Part shown: piece after piece, positions 41,720-52,353 of the stretch
How positions within the stretch are numbered: the first letter of the stretch is position 1
Layout of the letters: every line of letters begins with the position of its first letter
Assembly (NCBI GenBank): GCA_030710605.1
Contig: CP092872.1
Location: 95,249,794-95,313,793 of the forward strand
DNA from: Cordylochernes scorpioides
Taxonomy: Eukaryota; Arthropoda; Arachnida; Pseudoscorpiones; Chernetidae
Length of the DNA stretch: 64,000 bases
Reading direction: 5' to 3'
Program-made: the position numbers and the translations under genes
Notes under the pieces: model-generated
The model's database searches: none
Told to the model about the DNA's origin: nothing
The model's input: the letters and a program-made list of their open reading frames with translations, nothing else

Positions 41720-41905
41720 ACACAAGGTAATAAGACCAAATAAATAAATAGTGTGTGACGTTTTGGTAACAGCGTGTGTTACCATCCTCAGACAAAAGAC
41801 ATTCAGTACTTTTGTACAACGCTGTTACTGAAACGTCATACTTTTATTTATTTGATCTTATTACCTTGTGTTCATAATCTATAATCCAAATTGTGCCTTA
41901 TTATT
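41720..41905. mobile_element. Family DT fold-back
   Basis: AACACAAGGTAATAAGACC at the left; CTGTTACTGAAACGTCATAC and AATCCAAATTGTGCCTTAT at the right. The CTGAAGA part is deleted in the right arm. Confidence 0.75.
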
Positions 41906-42018
41906 TTTATTGAAGAAAGATCTATCTCTATAAAAGACTTATTTTATTTAATTAACAAAGTGCAACATAGCTAATATTATAAATCTTCTAGATCTATTTT
42001 ACATATTTATATTATACA

Positions 42019-42377
42019 CTAGACGGGTGACCCGGGCTTCACCCCGGGATTGACCCGTGTGCATATCTACCCGAGTGATATATATTTAGATAAGATTTTT
42101 TTTTTATAATTGTTTGTTATTAGCATTATCTATTTGTTTGCATCAGCATGATTTAATCTAATCTTTGATAGAGGGCACTGTTCGTGAGCTAAGTAGAATA
42201 ATTTTAATATATAGTTTTAATAATTAATTTATATATTTTTTAAAATAGCCTATCGTCTTCCCCGTTTTTTTTTACCTATGTATGGAAATTTTGGTTTGAA
42301 TTGGTGAACTACTGCGAATTTGTATACCGGACATACAAACAAACAAACATACAAACATTCATTTTTATATATCTAGA
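42019..42377 (-). mobile_element. Helitron, same subfamily as 31743-32080
   Basis: CTAG end at 42019 after host A, hairpin CCCGGGCTTCACCCCGGG (one mismatch), TC end (complement) at 42377 before host T. Interior matches the other copy, including GGTTTGAATTGGTGAAC. Confidence 0.9.
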
Positions 42378-42804
42378 TATCTCCCCTTATTTCCCTTTTC
42401 ATGTCTTTATGCATATAAATTATAATGATTATACCACCAATGGTGCATATATCTGATGTGTATGCGTGTGTTTTCAGATATGATGAGGTGATGTTTGGCT
42501 TCCATTTACTCTCTCTTCTGTATAGACTTTGAATCTTTTTTTTTAAAATTGTTGTTTAATTCTTTTCTTTTTTTTACATTTTTATAAAATTTCATCTCCT
42601 ACATCTTCTCTCTACAAATTTAAGAATAGAAATTTTGGTGCCCAAAGAATTCTATTGATCTAATAAAAAAGAAAGCTTTACCTTACTCATCAAAATCAAT
42701 GTGAACCCTATGTACCATAGATTAATCCTCTCTGAAAACTAGCAGATTCGGGTCAGTAACACCATGCTAGATTTGGAAATTAGGAATGTCCAGGAATTAG
42801 TTTA

Positions 42805-42976
42805 AATATATAAGGATTAAAAGATTACATGAGGATTAATGGCTCAAATGCGTATAAATCTTGTTAGTATATTCATGCTATCCATGCCTGTAGAAGAACC
42901 GGAAGGTTCGAAAGCTCGCAATAAATCTAAAAAGAAGCTCCTCATGTAATCTTTTAATCCTTATATATTTAAACTA
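42805..42976. repeat. Fold-back with AGCT-type core
   Basis: Arms TTTAAATATATAAGGATTAA and complement (about 35 bp) around TGCCTGTAGAAGAACCGG, GGTTCGAAAGCTCGCA. The TGC before CTGTAGA can pair with GCA after GAAAGCTC. Confidence 0.8.
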
Positions 42977-43239
42977 AATTCTACTGAGTTCATGTAGCCG
43001 AAAGGAATTAGTTTGTTTAAAACAATCAATGACTTACACAAACAAATTACTTTGGAAGATCAACCATTGTTTATTTTTATCTTTGGCTACAGGTTGCATC
43101 TATTCTAACATAAACAAACTATCTTGAACTATATATTGATGATTAACATTTTTTATTTACATGTGTAATTAGAAATATTTATAAATACTCTTAATATTTC
43201 AAATAATATTATTTATTTATTTAAAAGTTGTTTACTTTT

Positions 43240-43440
43240 AATGATAAGGCACAATTTGGATTATATATTTATAAACACGAGGTAATAAGACCAAATCCAA
43301 ATAAATAAATAGTGTTTGACATTTTGGTAACAGCGTTGTTACCATCTTCAGACAAAAGTACTGAATGATATGAAACTGAATTTCAGTATTTTTGTCTGAA
43401 GATGGTAACAATTAGCTGTTACCGAAACGTCACTATCGAC
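43240..43440. mobile_element. Family DT fold-back
   Basis: GATAAGGCACAATTTGGATT at the left; GTCTGAAGATGGTAACAATT, AGCTGTTACC, GAAACGTCAC at the right, so stem II and the GTC site are kept. A SINE C tail fragment follows (43495-43572, plus). Confidence 0.8.
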
Positions 43441-43746
43441 CTAACGTCATTATCGACTGTATTAACTCATTCATTGATGAGCTCGACTCTTCCCCAGCAG
43501 ACACTATAAAAATCTCAAGCTTTACAAGCTTGATACCTTAGTGTGATTGAGTGGAGATAACAAAGAAGAAGTTTACAGTTTATATCTCTAGCGTCCGCTA
43601 CATGTTCATCTGGTGTTCTGGCTATGTTTGTCACTCATCCTCCCTGAGTTTGCTAGATTGAAGAGATGGTCAATAGATGATGCATTGTTATTACATATAT
43701 TTTGATGATAAGTTGTAAACCCTTTCTTTTTTTTTTAGTTTTAATA

Positions 43747-44145
43747 TTGATAAGGCACAATTTGGATTATAGATTATAAACACAAGGTAATAAGACCAAA
43801 TAAATAGTGTGTGACGTTTCAGCATTGTTACCATCTTCAGACAAAAGTACTGAATGAGAAAGTTTACCACAGCATGGTTTAAATAGTTACTGAAGTTGTT
43901 GTAATGTAACTTAACGTATGTAATGATAAGGCACAATTTGGATTATAGATTATAAACACAAGGTAAAACGACCAAATTATTTATTTGATCTTATTACCTT
44001 GTGTTTAATGTATGTAATGTATCTAACATGTAACTATTTAAACCAATGCTGTGGTAAAATGTCTCATTCAGTACTTTTGTCTGAAGATGGTAACAACGCT
44101 GTTACCGAAATGTCACACACTATTTATTTGGTCTTATTACCTCAA
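43747..44145. mobile_element. Long DT fold-back with a nested DT copy
   Basis: Outer arms 43747-43880 and 44030-44145, with CAGCATGGTTTAAATAGTTAC mirrored. Inside, 43925-44006 is a second, minimal DT copy flanked by GTATGTAATG on both sides. Confidence 0.75.
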
Positions 44146-44288
44146 GTTTTAATATTAGTATTGGTTGCGTATATAGTCAGTGAGAAATAAATAAAGTAAT
44201 GAAACTTTTAAATCTTCTCATTTAATAAAGAAAAACACAAATACACTCAAAGTTGAAAAACATGGTTTGATAACAATTGTAAATATGG

Positions 44289-44422
44289 ATTATAAACACA
44301 AGGTAATAAAACCAAATCCAAATAAATAAATAGTGTGACGTTTCTGTAACAGCGTTGTTACCATCTTCGCTGTTACCCGAAATGTCACACACTATTTATT
44401 TAGTCTTATTACCTTGTTTTAG
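44289..44422. mobile_element. Family DT copy with 14-bp duplication
   Basis: AATTGTAAATATGG at 44275-44288 and 44423-44436. Centre has TTGTTACCATCTTCGCTG, a truncated head-to-head junction. Another small copy lies at 44605-44680. Confidence 0.88.
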
Positions 44423-44919
44423 AATTGTAAATATGGTTTTTCTGTGAAACAGTAGAATCCGTCTTTAGCGTACAATCAAGGAACAGAGAGGGGAAATAGC
44501 TGGAAGGAATAAATTGCCACTTAGGACTGATTTATATGGGACAAGAAACTCACCCTCAAAAGCCATTTTTGTTTATTATTCATATGAAAAAAAAAAAAAA
44601 TTGTATTATAGATTATAAACACAAGGTAATAAGACCAAATCCATTTATTTATTTGGTCTTATTACCTTGTGTTTATTGTCATGTCATTAATATACGTTTC
44701 AACTTTGCATATGCTACTGGGATTGAAGAAATTCATAATTTACAATAATGATTTTCATGGGAATGTGTAGTGACAAGAAACCAGTGAAAAAGAGAAAAAA
44801 GTCTAAAAAATGATTTATTAACAAGGTAGAGTAAAAAACAAACTACATTCAAAAACCTCAATATAACAACAACACCCTCTCTTGTTATAACCACAGTTTA
44901 AAACCAATAGAATGATGTT

Positions 44920-45227
44920 TTTTTTGTTTGTTTGCTTATCCCTAGTACAGGCCATGATAATCATGGTGGGTAGAAGTAGGCGATTGCTTTTACTGTAAGT
45001 GCACCATATGTCTACACATGCGAATAGCAGTTCGACTTTGCACTTACAAATGTACCAGAGCCCCATTTGGTTACTTGCACTCGCAGGTGAGGTTGGACTT
45101 TTGCAAGAATTTGAGGCCATTGGAGCATTTTTTCTTAATAAAAAAAAAAGTGCCCAATGCGGGAATTGAACCCGGGTTGTAGCGGTCGAAAACCAACGGT
45201 TTAGACCATCCTTTCAAAGACCCCCTT
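44920..45227 (-). mobile_element. SINE A, full copy with 10-bp duplication
   Basis: GAATGATGTT at 44910-44919 and 45228-45237. Head: GGTTCAATTCCCGCATTGG; tail GGGATAAGCAAACAAAC. A further tail fragment is at 45350-45460 (minus). Confidence 0.9.
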
Positions 45228-45607
45228 GAATGATGTTATAATGAGGTTCAATATATTTACACATTCTGCAGAAAAATAGACAACATTCATAGAACACAAC
45301 ATCAGGTTTCTTCCTTACAAATCATATACATTCAAACCTTTTTTTTTTACTTATCTCTAGTACACGTGGTACAGGCCATGATAATCATGGTGGGTAGATG
45401 TAGGCGACTGCTTTTACTGTAAGTGCACCACATGTCTACACATGTGAAAAGCAGTTTGACTCGTTTATACTCGAAACTTGCTAAAACATCAGGATGGTTG
45501 TTAGAACCATTGGAACTTATGATGTTAAAACAAGGTTGTTGTTATATCACAGTTCTACATTTGTAGTTTTATATTTTTATATACATTAAAACATTTATAT
45601 ACATTAC

Positions 45608-45785
45608 AACAAAATCTACCTCTATTTGCTCAAAATGTAGCTAGGCACCTGCAACTCCTGAACACATTTTGGCTTGCATTAGATATACTAAATAGGAACT
45701 TTGGGAGAGGCTGATGCTTATCTTCAAACAGCTACATGGAATTCTTGTAATATTTACACAAGAAGATAAGAAACAACAACAACAT
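45608..45785 (+). mobile_element. SINE B copy
   Basis: AACAAAATCTACC to GAAGATAAGAAACAACAAC. Nearly the same body as 46250-46432. Confidence 0.75.
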
Positions 45786-45789
45786 ATGA

Positions 45790-45955
45790 TAGATTATAAT
45801 AAAAGAAAATAAGACCTAATCCAAATAATTTATTAGTGTGTGACGTTTTGGCAACAACTCTCTTGTTTGATGATGGTGACAATGTTGTTGCCGAAACGTC
45901 ACACACTAATAAATTATTTGGATTAGGTCTTATTTTCTTGTATTATCACAGTTCT
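45790..45955. mobile_element. Family DT, second subfamily, intact core
   Basis: GACCTAATCCAAATAATTT arms; right core TGATGATGGTGACAATG, TTGTTGCC, GAAACGTCACACAC. Preceded by TTGTT, so the stem I partner is partly worn. Confidence 0.75.
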
Positions 45956-46074
45956 ATATTATTACCTGATTTGTATATCAAACATAAAACTTAAATTTTA
46001 TCTCTAAATACTAATAGTTTGATTATTTATGCTAATCACCTGTATATATATAGATGCGTCTTGATTCTCTGTAA

Positions 46075-46165
46075 GTTTTATTCCTGTTGAAGGGCGACAT
46101 TGTGCCCGAAAGCTCGAACGCATGTTCATAAAAAGAAACTTATCCTCTTTGTCTTTGAATGTTCT
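46075..46165 (+). repeat. Penelope-like end, AGCT type
   Basis: TTCCTGTTGAAGGGCGAC, GTGCCCGAAAGCTCGAAC: stem II GGGC/GCCC, TTC before the core pairs with GAA after GAAAGCTC. Core position 6 is T, not A. Followed by AAAGAAACTTATCC, as at 13090. Confidence 0.65.
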
Positions 46166-46249
46166 CTCTTTACCAACAGTTCTATATTTGTAGTTTTATA
46201 TAGTTATATGCATTAAAACAATTATATATATTATATATACAATAACAAC

Positions 46250-46432
46250 AAAATCTACCCCCATTTTCTCAAAATGTAGCTAGGCACCTGCAGCTCCAGA
46301 ACACATTGTGGCTTGCATTAGATATACTAAACAGGATCTTTGGGAGAGGTCATTGTTTATCATCAAACAGCTGCATGGACTCATGGAAATCTTGTAATAT
46401 TTACACAAGGGGATAAAAAACAACAACAACAT
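46250..46432 (+). mobile_element. SINE B copy
   Basis: ATCTACCCCCATTTTCTC to GGGGATAAAAAACAACAAC, including CAGCTGCATGGACTCATGG. Confidence 0.75.
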
Positions 46433-46649
46433 ATATTTACATCAACAGCAGAAAAATAAGAAACATCCAAGTATCACATTTAATATGTTTTGTAATTTTA
46501 TATATTTATTTGTGTGGTAAATATATAAATAAAATATAGAATATATATATATAAAATATGGTTTAATAGGAAGATATTATCAATTTTGGCATCCCTTTCT
46601 TAGCAACCACAATGTCAAAATTGCATTTCAAATTGTATCATTATTTGAT

Positions 46650-46820
46650 AAAACACAATTTGGATTATAGATTATAATACAAGAAAATAAGATCTAATCC
46701 ATATAATTTAATAGTGCAACAGCATTGTCACCATCATCATCTTTTGTCTGATGATGGTAACAATGCTGTTGCCAAAACAAAATTATATGAAATGGGTCTT
46801 ATTTTCTTGTATCAATATTT
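46650..46820. mobile_element. Family DT, second subfamily
   Basis: AAACACAATTTGGATTATAG at the left, GTCTGATGATGGTAACAATG, CTGTTGCC, then AAAAC at the right. Confidence 0.7.
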
Positions 46821-47137
46821 GAACAACCTGGCTAAAATTTTAGCAATAAATGAGGTACAGAATTATTTAAACAAAGGAAAAGTAAAATTAACCAAATACT
46901 AGACTAAAATTTACTTATTTCAAGTCAGAAAAGGATTATAATATTGCTGCATCATGCTTGATGGACAATAAAAAGATTCTTTCAGCAAATATTCACTCGA
47001 ACAAAACACATGTGAAGCCTGGTTATAAAGGCATATATTGGATCAAAATATCATTTATTTTACCAATTTGATCCAATATATACCTTTTTATTTAGAGATT
47101 TTTTTTATGGATTGCTCTATTTTTAAATATATATATA

Positions 47138-48402
47138 CAGTAAAACCCCGCTAATACGAACCCTGGATATAACGAGCCTTCCCTTATAACGAACCCATGC
47201 CGATTCCCAATTCGATTCCATTGAAAATACCATCGTTATAACGAACTTTGCGATTTTTAGAATAACAAACTACCCCTATAACGAACCTATTTTCGGTCCC
47301 AAAATAATAAAATCTATTTAAAATACTATGCTTATAACGAACTTAGAATTGTAATAAAAAAAAAATTAAAACAACCAAATTTTGAGCATGTTTCAGCTCG
47401 CGGATCGCAATTTCAAAACAATAAATTTAGCGGCATTGTTTGTTTTGAATTTTGCACTTTATTTTTGCTGTATGTTGTATAAATTTTAACACATTATACT
47501 TTTTATTAAATAGAATATATTTGCATCCATTAAATTTGAAATATAAAAAATGCAAATGGCTTCCAAAATGAAGAAAACAAAGGCATTTTAAAAACAAAAG
47601 TGTTATTTCTTTAAAAAAAGAAGGCCATTTTCAGAACTTTTCAAAGTGAAACAACACAGGCAAAATGTTAAGAACATATTAAAATAAGAGAATATAAATT
47701 TTCTATTATAAAAGATAAAACTATTAAAAATTGTTACAAAGAGGAATCAACCTCAACTTTTGCAGCGATCGCGATCGTACGTTTTAGGGCTTAAAAAAAA
47801 AAAAAGTCCAAATGGTCCCGTGATGAAACAAAAATTATTTTTATGCCATTAACTATGGTGATTTTAAAGTCAGCAATGTTTTGCATGACAGATTAAAAAA
47901 AAAACGAAATCTAGACCAAGGAGAATATGTGGAAAAATTAAATGGAAGTAAAACACTAACTTTATTTGAATGGTGCAATGCTTGAAGAGTGCTTTGAGGC
48001 AACAAGGTGTTAGAGCCATTTTTCCAAGTAAACAATGTATTATATAATGTGATAATGATGTTTTAAAATCATTTTATATCTTTGAATATATATTTAATAA
48101 AACTTTGCCTAGGATTTGTCTTGATTTTTAAATTAGACATAGAGGTACATGTATGTTAATGATAAGAACTTATCATCTAATGATTTCTATTATTATTTAG
48201 TATTAATATAAGGAAATTGGTCAATTAAGGGAATTAAAACAAAGTGACCACTATTAAGAGGAAGCCTTTTCTTGTGTGTATGGCTGTCCTTTAATTATAC
48301 GGTCTAAAAAATTTGAAAAGTAAAAAAAAAAATAGCCAAACCGTGGCTATAGTGAACCAAAAGCTCTGTCTCATTGGGGTTCACTATAGAGGGGTTTTAC
48401 TG
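47138..48402. mobile_element. Pogo/Tigger-like DNA transposon, decayed
   Basis: 1,265 bp between TA dinucleotides. Left end CAGTAAAACCCCGCTAATAC, right end GAGGGGTTTTACTG. Subterminal TATAACGAAC repeats occur six or so times near the left end. Short plus-strand peptide scraps remain near 47840-48050, with several stops, so no transposase can be made. Confidence 0.85.
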
Positions 48403-48409
48403 TATATAT

Positions 48410-48640
48410 ATATATGAAAAATTTGCACGCCATCTGTTATGATAATTCAAAACTATTATAGACACGTATGATTCTTTTTTAAAAATTAAACAATTTTCTA
48501 TTGCCCCCCCTTACTGCAATTAAAAATTAATAAAGAGCCAGGCCCTCCCATTAATTTTTCATTGCAGTAAGGACAGTAGAAAATTGTTCAATTTTTAAAA
48601 AAGAATCATACGCGTCTATAATAGTTTTGAATATATATAT
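48410..48640. repeat. Family G fold-back
   Basis: TTTGCACGCCATCTGTTATG, ATTCAAAACTATTATAGAC arms around GAGCCAGGCCCTCCCATT. Confidence 0.75.
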
Positions 48641-48949
48641 AAATCTCCATCTATATATATATGTATATAGGCAGGTTCAAAGAAAACTTTCACCCTTTTC
48701 CATTAGAACACCACTAATAATAATAAAAAAGGTATATAGATAAAGATTTGAAATTTTGGTAATTGCTGGATATACTATGTTGACACCAAATTAAATAAAT
48801 GACTTACCACAAGTTGAAAAAAAAAAAAAAAACTTGCAGTTTTCATTTTTTGTCAACATAGATGAAGATGCAGTTTAAAATAATATTGGTTATTCAAATT
48901 ACACCAATAACTCATTTACATATTTCATAATAGAAAAATTATTACAATG

Positions 48950-49085
48950 ATAAGGCACAATTCAGATTATAAACATAAGGTAATAAGACCAAATAAATAG
49001 TGGTAACATTTTGGTAACAACACTGTTACCAAAACAGTTACACTATTTATTTGGATTTGGTCTTATTGCCTTGTGTTTATAATGA
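48950..49085. mobile_element. Family DT fold-back
   Basis: GATAAGGCACAATTCAGATT to GCCTTGTGTTTATAATGAT; centre TTTTGGTAACAACACTG then TTACCAAAACAG, with the GAAAC blocks mutated. Confidence 0.75.
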
Positions 49086-49365
49086 TATTACTACTATACT
49101 AATATGTAACCATTGTTAAAACAATGTTTATTAGGTAAACTTTCATTCAGGTAAAAAACAGGTAAAGCCAAGTAATGCACATTAACTAGTATATAAATAA
49201 ATGTTATCAAAACATGAAACAAAATTTTAAAATAGAGCAAAGTTTACATAACCAACAAGAGAGAGGGGAAAAGACAAAGCCAATAAACAAAAATGTAAAC
49301 ATTTATATAAATCTCACAAAGTTACAATCAAAAATTGACATCAATCAATATAATATTACAAAAGA

Positions 49366-49376
49366 TTTATTTACTA
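49366..49376 (-). terminator. Possible polyadenylation signal of zinc-finger gene
   Basis: AATAAA on the minus strand about 270 bp after the stop codon. Other A/T-rich candidates exist nearby, so assignment is tentative. Confidence 0.35.
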
Positions 49377-49643
49377 ACTAGATTTAACAACTATAAAATG
49401 AAAAAGGCTTACTATGTAACAGCATAATATAAGAAACACTCACCAAGGTGTCTGCAAAGTAAAAATAATAATATAAAAGCTAGTCTCTATATAAAAGCTA
49501 ATCTTATTCACAAAAAAAAATCTTCAAATCTATGACTGAACCTTTGCTATCCTTTATACCTGTCTGGAGGCACAACTAAAATGAACGGGAGGGGAAGAAG
49601 ATGCAAATTGAATATGCATATATAGATATACTTATATACATAT

Positions 49644-51581
49644 TCAATCATTTTTGTGGTAATACATGTGCTTCTTAAAGTAGGCATTTGATTTCGTTTG
49701 AAATCCACATTTTGAACAGGTATAGACTGGCAGTCCACTTTTATGCGTTGATGTTACATGTCGTTTAAGGTGATACATTTGCTTGAATCTAGTTTTACAG
49801 TATGAACATTGGAAGGGCCTATTTCCAGTATGGACCCTCTCATGTAGAATAAGAGAAGCTTTAGTCACAGTAGAATAGTTGCAGTATGGACAGGAATATT
49901 TGTGTGTTCCCTTTTTTGAAGATTTAGCATTTGGCTTTGCTTCCTCCTTGAGTATTTCTTTTGAAGGGTGAGTATTGGAGGTAGGCTTTTCCTTAGTGTT
50001 GCAAAGATCTGGTAAAGTCTGTGGAGTTTCCTGAGGTGAAGTAGTGTTTTCTTTGTTACATACTGTATGTTCTCCTTGACCTGCATTATGGGCAGAACAG
50101 CATTGACACTCTGAGAAAGATAATTCTAAGTCTTTCTTATGGGTTTGGCTGTGTTGGGACAGGGAGAAAAATGACTTAGCTTCGAAGGGGCAGAATTTAC
50201 AGGTAAAAACTGGCTCTTTGGCAGTTGGAGGAGGAGTCTTCTCAGTAACAATTTCTGTTGCAACAGAAGTGTCATCTAGAGGGCTGTAAGTTTGATGTTG
50301 AGATTCTGTAGAATGACTAACACCATAAATGGGTGCAGGCTTGAAGTTGGCATGGGAGAGGATATGTTCAGAGAGGATGGAAGAGGATGTACACTTGAAG
50401 TCACAGATAAAACAGGATTTCTCCTCCACCTTCTTGTGATTACTAGGAAGGCTGTTCCCACCAGAGCTGACTCCCACAGTTTCTGGGGATTTCACTTGAT
50501 GATCTTCCGTCACGCTATTTGGTGTTAACTTGTAAGTTTCACTAACAAAGGTGATGGAAGATGATCGAGACCTAGTGCTACTCCTCGATATTTCATGTTT
50601 TGATAATGTTTTTTTAATGGCTGCTTTATTTTCTTGAAATCTCACAGATTTTTTCCTCAAATTTCTGTGACAGGTTCTTGTTGGTCCAGACTTGGGATCT
50701 GAAGTCTGAAATGCATCATCTTCCTGCAAGAGGAATGGAGACTTGACACATGTGCTGGAAGATGCTTTAGTTACCTTAGATTTCTTAGGTTTTGATATTT
50801 TCTTATTGGCTGCCTCATCTGTTTGAAGCCTCACAGGATTTTTCTTCTGAATTCTGGTACGTAAGGTCCTTGTTGGTTCTGACTTGTAATATGAGTTTGT
50901 TTCATGTGCCTGTGTGGAAGATGGTAACTGGGAAGTTTGGGAAATGGGTTCACTGATGGTTGAATTGACAGCTTGGGAAATGGGTTTAAAGATGGCTGAA
51001 TTGGCAGCTTGCAGACTTATCAGTAATGAGGAAGTGGTGGTCACTATTTTCTTGGCCTTTGTTGGCAGTGCTATATGTTGAGAGGAATGTATATTGCTTC
51101 GGGTTTGCCTGGAATTCACATCTTCAGGTTTCCCTGGTGTTACATTCTCCTTGGTATTGGTATTCCTGCCCAAAGCCAATCGTTTCCTACCTCTGGTTTT
51201 GGAAGTAGGCTGAGATGGGTGATATTTGTGCTGGTCCAATGCAGACTTAGTTATAGCTTTGGATTTGAATATATTGCGGTATAAAGGTCGTTTCTTGGAA
51301 TGGTTATGTTTATGGTGATAGGCCAAGCCAGCGTAAGATTTGGATTTATATTTGCAGTAAGTACAGTGGTAAGGTTTCTCCCCGGTATGGCATAACTCAT
51401 GGTTTGTTACGCTGGATCGGGACTTTGCCCTAAATTTACAGTAAGAACAGGAAAATGGCTTTTCTCCAGTATGTGAGAGCTTATGATAACATAAACCTGA
51501 GTAAGATTTTGAACGAAATTCACATTCTGTACAAGCATATGGGAGCTTCTTAGAATCAGGTTTTTCAGAATTACTCGACAT
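49644..51581 (-). CDS. C2H2 zinc-finger protein, eight fingers
   Basis: An intronless 645-codon frame and probable nuclear DNA-binding protein. Three N-terminal fingers: C17/C20/H33/H37, C45/C48/H61/H65 and C73/C76 with H89 to H94, joined by TGEKPF/TGEKPY linkers. A long Ser/Thr/Lys-rich disordered middle follows, with basic segments such as RKKSVRF. Then two isolated fingers (CFICDFKC, near 395; FTCKFCPF, near 460) and three C-terminal fingers (YSCPYCNYS, FQCSYCKTR, YTCSKCGFQ) ending eight residues from the stop region. The aromatic residue between the cysteines and the hydrophobic core positions are kept, so the fingers look functional. The ATG at 51581 has A at -3. It has no KRAB, BTB or ZAD domain, and I cannot name an orthologue. 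The single-exon form could reflect a retrocopy, but no tail or target duplication was seen. Confidence 0.9.
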   Translation of the reverse strand: MSSNSEKPDSKKLPYACTECEFRSKSYSGLCYHKLSHTGEKPFSCSYCKFRAKSRSSVTNHELCHTGEKPYHCTYCKYKSKSYAGLAYHHKHNHSKKRPLYRNIFKSKAITKSALDQHKYHPSQPTSKTRGRKRLALGRNTNTKENVTPGKPEDVNSRQTRSNIHSSQHIALPTKAKKIVTTTSSLLISLQAANSAIFKPISQAVNSTISEPISQTSQLPSSTQAHETNSYYKSEPTRTLRTRIQKKNPVRLQTDEAANKKISKPKKSKVTKASSSTCVKSPFLLQEDDAFQTSDPKSGPTRTCHRNLRKKSVRFQENKAAIKKTLSKHEISRSSTRSRSSSITFVSETYKLTPNSVTEDHQVKSPETVGVSSGGNSLPSNHKKVEEKSCFICDFKCTSSSILSEHILSHANFKPAPIYGVSHSTESQHQTYSPLDDTSVATEIVTEKTPPPTAKEPVFTCKFCPFEAKSFFSLSQHSQTHKKDLELSFSECQCCSAHNAGQGEHTVCNKENTTSPQETPQTLPDLCNTKEKPTSNTHPSKEILKEEAKPNAKSSKKGTHKYSCPYCNYSTVTKASLILHERVHTGNRPFQCSYCKTRFKQMYHLKRHVTSTHKSGLPVYTCSKCGFQTKSNAYFKKHMYYHKND

Positions 51582-51867
51582 TTTCTCTTCAAATTGTCAA
51601 ATTTGATGTTTCTTGAGCATCCTTATAAAAAAAAAAAAAAGGATCTGTTTCTTTACTCTTCTCTTAAGGAGTAAAAAAAGAATGCTGTGTCTGAGAATTG
51701 CTTATCTTGTTCGAATAGAGCAAAATTTTTTTCTTATCCTAGACACACACCACACGGGTTATAATTTTACAAAGAGCTATTCCCTCAAAACATACAAAAA
51801 TGATGGCATATCATTATATATGAAAAAACAATAGAAAAAATAAAAGATAAGTGGGTCAGGTGTTGAT

Positions 51868-52205
51868 ATTAAAAATAAAAAAGGCATCTCCTGACCACGA
51901 GTACATGTGCTTTTTAGATGGCAGAGCGCCATCTAGTGGAGCAAAAATAAACTAAACATTTATTTAGCTTGCTCCGTGATATTTGGCCAACCCAATTTCT
52001 TGATAAATCAAGAAAAGCCATCCACAAACGTGTTTCGCGCTGTTGGCGCTCGTCAGCGTGGAGTAGGCTGTAACCACTGCGACCAAAAATATATTTTGGT
52101 CCCAATGGCTTCCTGAGAAATCAAGAAATGGGTATTGGGTGCTCTGCCATCTAAAAAGCACATGTGCTCGTGGTCAGGAGATGCCTTCTTTATTTTTAAT
52201 ATCAT
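51868..52205. repeat. Fold-back with complete minimal hammerhead-like motif
   Basis: Arms AAAGGCATCTCCTGACCACG and complement. Inside, on the minus strand (about 52022-52062): TCCACG, CTGACGA, GCGC-CAACA-GCGC, GAAACACGTT, TGTGGA. Stem I pairs TCCACG with TGTGGA (one G-U), stem II pairs GCGC with GCGC, and GTT sits at the cleavage position. A worn relative is at 30760-30900. Confidence 0.75.
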
Positions 52206-52223
52206 TATATATATCTTTACAAT

Positions 52224-52353
52224 GAAAGGGTACAATTTGGATTATAGATTAGAACTACAAGGTAATAAGACCAAATCCCAATAAAACAGTATTGTTACCA
52301 AAACATCACACACTATCAATTTATTTGGATTTTGTCTTATTATACCTTGTAGT
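52224..52353. mobile_element. Family DT copy with 16-bp duplication
   Basis: TATATATCTTTACAAT at 52208-52223 and 52354-52369. Interior keeps GGTACAATTTGGATTATAG and TTGTTACCAAAACATCACAC. Confidence 0.88.
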
